Part shown: piece after piece, positions 4,751 through 5,198 of the stretch
Layout: each line of letters begins with the position of its first letter
Numbering within the stretch: the first letter of the stretch is position 1
Source of the DNA: Rhodocyclaceae bacterium
GTDB lineage: Bacteria > Pseudomonadota > Gammaproteobacteria > Burkholderiales > Rhodocyclaceae
Length of the DNA stretch: 5,198 nt
Reading direction: 5' to 3'
NCBI GenBank assembly: GCA_020849155.1
Contig: JADLGU010000306.1
Location: 1 to 5,198 of the forward strand
Notes under the pieces: generated by a model
What the model saw: only the letters and a program-made list of their open reading frames with translations
What the model was told of the DNA's origin: nothing
Databases searched by the model: none
Made by a program: the position numbers and the translations under genes

Positions 4751-5114
4751 GACCGGCGCTGCGCCCGGCGATCGACAGGCTGAGGTGATTGGGCGCGCAG
4801 ATGGCGATGGCGTTGGGCTGGGTCAGCCAGCCCTGGCGCACGCAATACTGGCGCGGGCCGGGATCGGCGGCGACGCGGGCGCGGCCGGGCTGCACCTCGA
4901 TCACGCTGGTACCCAAGGCGCCCTGCACCTCGACGCGGCGCGCCTGCGTCAGCGGCAACTCGGCGACGACGACGCCGTCGCGGCGCACCACCGCCTTTTC
5001 CGCCGCGCCGCCCGTGAAGGCAACCGGCGCCAGGGCCGCGGTGACAGCCGCCAGGAGCAGCAGCACGGCCCAGTCGCCGGGCTTCATGAAGCGCAGGAAA
5101 GATTTCACGCGCAC
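4731..5114 (-). CDS. NusG domain II-containing protein, membrane-anchored
   Basis: The 127-residue protein has one N-terminal hydrophobic segment (about 15-33, WAVLLLLAAVTAALAPVAF) preceded by basic residues, suggesting an inner-membrane anchor with the rest outside the cytoplasm. The remainder matches NusG_II (PF07009): a short beta-rich domain with VVVAELPL and VIEVQPGRARV, then DPGPRQYCVRQGWLTQPN (84-101) and AIAICAPNHLSLSI (102-115). Despite its name it lacks the NusG N-terminal domain and is unlikely to act on transcription. Two cysteines (C91, C106) sit in the conserved motif and might form a disulfide or bind something. Many relatives have a further cysteine where DPGP occurs here. The GTG at 5114 is chosen for GGAGAG five bases upstream; a GTG at 5108 and an ATG at 5087 are alternatives, the latter shortening the basic N-terminus. 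It is the first visible gene of the operon with Gx and the LON-domain gene. Confidence 0.9.
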   Translation of the reverse strand: MRVKSFLRFMKPGDWAVLLLLAAVTAALAPVAFTGGAAEKAVVRRDGVVVAELPLTQARRVEVQGALGTSVIEVQPGRARVAADPGPRQYCVRQGWLTQPNAIAICAPNHLSLSIAGRSAGHDSLAY

Positions 5115-5119
5115 CCGAT

Positions 5120-5125
5120 CTCTCC
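5120..5125 (-). promoter_or_regulatory. Ribosome binding site of the NusG-II gene
   Basis: The minus strand reads GGAGAG, five bases before the GTG at 5114, which supports this non-ATG start over the ATG at 5087, where no such sequence is present. Confidence 0.55.
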
Positions 5126-5131
5126 GTCATC

Positions 5132-5157
5132 CCCCTCTCCCGCACGCGGGAGAGGGG
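5132..5157. repeat. GC-rich hairpin of a widespread intergenic type
   Basis: CCCCTCTCCCG (5132-5142) and CGGGAGAGGGG (5147-5157) form an 11-bp perfect stem with a 4-base loop. Very similar CTCTCCCGC...GCGGGAGAG palindromes are, from memory, scattered through intergenic regions of many beta- and gammaproteobacteria. A plus-strand reading gives only a poor T-run (CGTCTTT) and the minus strand has none, so it is not a standard terminator. It lies in the leader or intergenic region upstream of the NusG-II gene. Confidence 0.75.
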
Positions 5158-5162
5158 CGTCT

Positions 5163-5198
5163 TTATGTGATTGCGCGATGCCGCACCAGGACGCGGGC
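5163..5198 (-). CDS. Possible last codons of an upstream minus-strand gene
   Basis: One minus-strand frame is open from the right edge and ends in TAA at 5165-5163, giving 11 codons (ARVLVRHRAIT). If real, the gene would be the next one upstream of the NusG-II gene. Too little is visible to identify it, and any frame has a fair chance of being open over 36 bases. No promoter for the operon is recognised between here and 5115. Confidence 0.2.
   Translation of the reverse strand, partial: ARVLVRHRAIT

Noticed and set aside
4747..5145. A minus-strand open frame in a different register over the NusG-II gene
   Set aside because: It is Arg/Gly/Ala-rich without domains, whereas the alternative frame gives a clear membrane anchor and NusG-II motif.
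5132..5162. The 5132-5157 hairpin as an intrinsic terminator
   Set aside because: The plus strand has only CGTCTTT and the minus strand GATGAC after the stem, so a proper T-run is missing on both sides.

Overview
The window looks like chromosomal DNA of a high-GC betaproteobacterium, most likely from the Rhodocyclales. The genus-level hint comes from protein style and gene neighbourhoods (thiS-thiG, a GcvA-like LysR regulator, mutY, and a NusG domain II / Gx transporter pair) and is inference. Coding density is high. I see no insertion sequence, phage gene, CRISPR array or clear sign of recent transfer.

Left part (1-870). A minus-strand thiamine-thiazole pair, thiS then thiG (cut by the left edge), lies back to back with a plus-strand tRNA-Gly(CCC) gene. 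Only 33 bp separate the thiS start codon from the tRNA. In that gap are two divergent TAGAAT -10 boxes, 5 bp apart, forming an inverted repeat. The tRNA ends at a strong hairpin with T-runs on both strands, which can also stop transcripts of the converging 57-codon gene at 699-872. Between this terminator and the small gene is about 100 bp that can fold into a closed stem with two inner hairpins.

Middle part (870-3600). The small gene is transcribed away from a LysR-family regulator. Their shared control region holds a perfect 8+1+8 palindrome whose two arms are the -35 boxes (TTGTTG) of two mirror-image promoters, each with a 17-bp spacer to a good -10 box. This predicts one regulator site that controls both genes. 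LysR runs tail to tail into a flavin reductase-like gene, sharing the four bases CTAG. The flavin reductase is divergent from mutY, the adenine glycosylase of the 8-oxoguanine repair system, with all catalytic and Fe-S residues present.

Right part (3592-5198). A minus-strand overlapping gene set converges on mutY with an 8-bp overlap. In order of transcription it encodes a membrane-anchored NusG domain II protein, a Gx (Hpre_diP_synt_I-type) membrane protein, and a free-standing LON substrate-binding-domain protein. The overlaps of 20 and 14 bp suggest translational coupling. Upstream is a strong GC-rich hairpin of a type widespread in proteobacterial intergenic DNA, then the possible last codons of another minus-strand gene.

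Nothing here is a clear new enzyme system. The most original signals are the two mirror-image divergent promoter regions, the small LysR-linked protein with its frame-shifted internal duplication, the structured stretch at 607-688, and the NusG-II/Gx/LON operon, whose biological role is not established.
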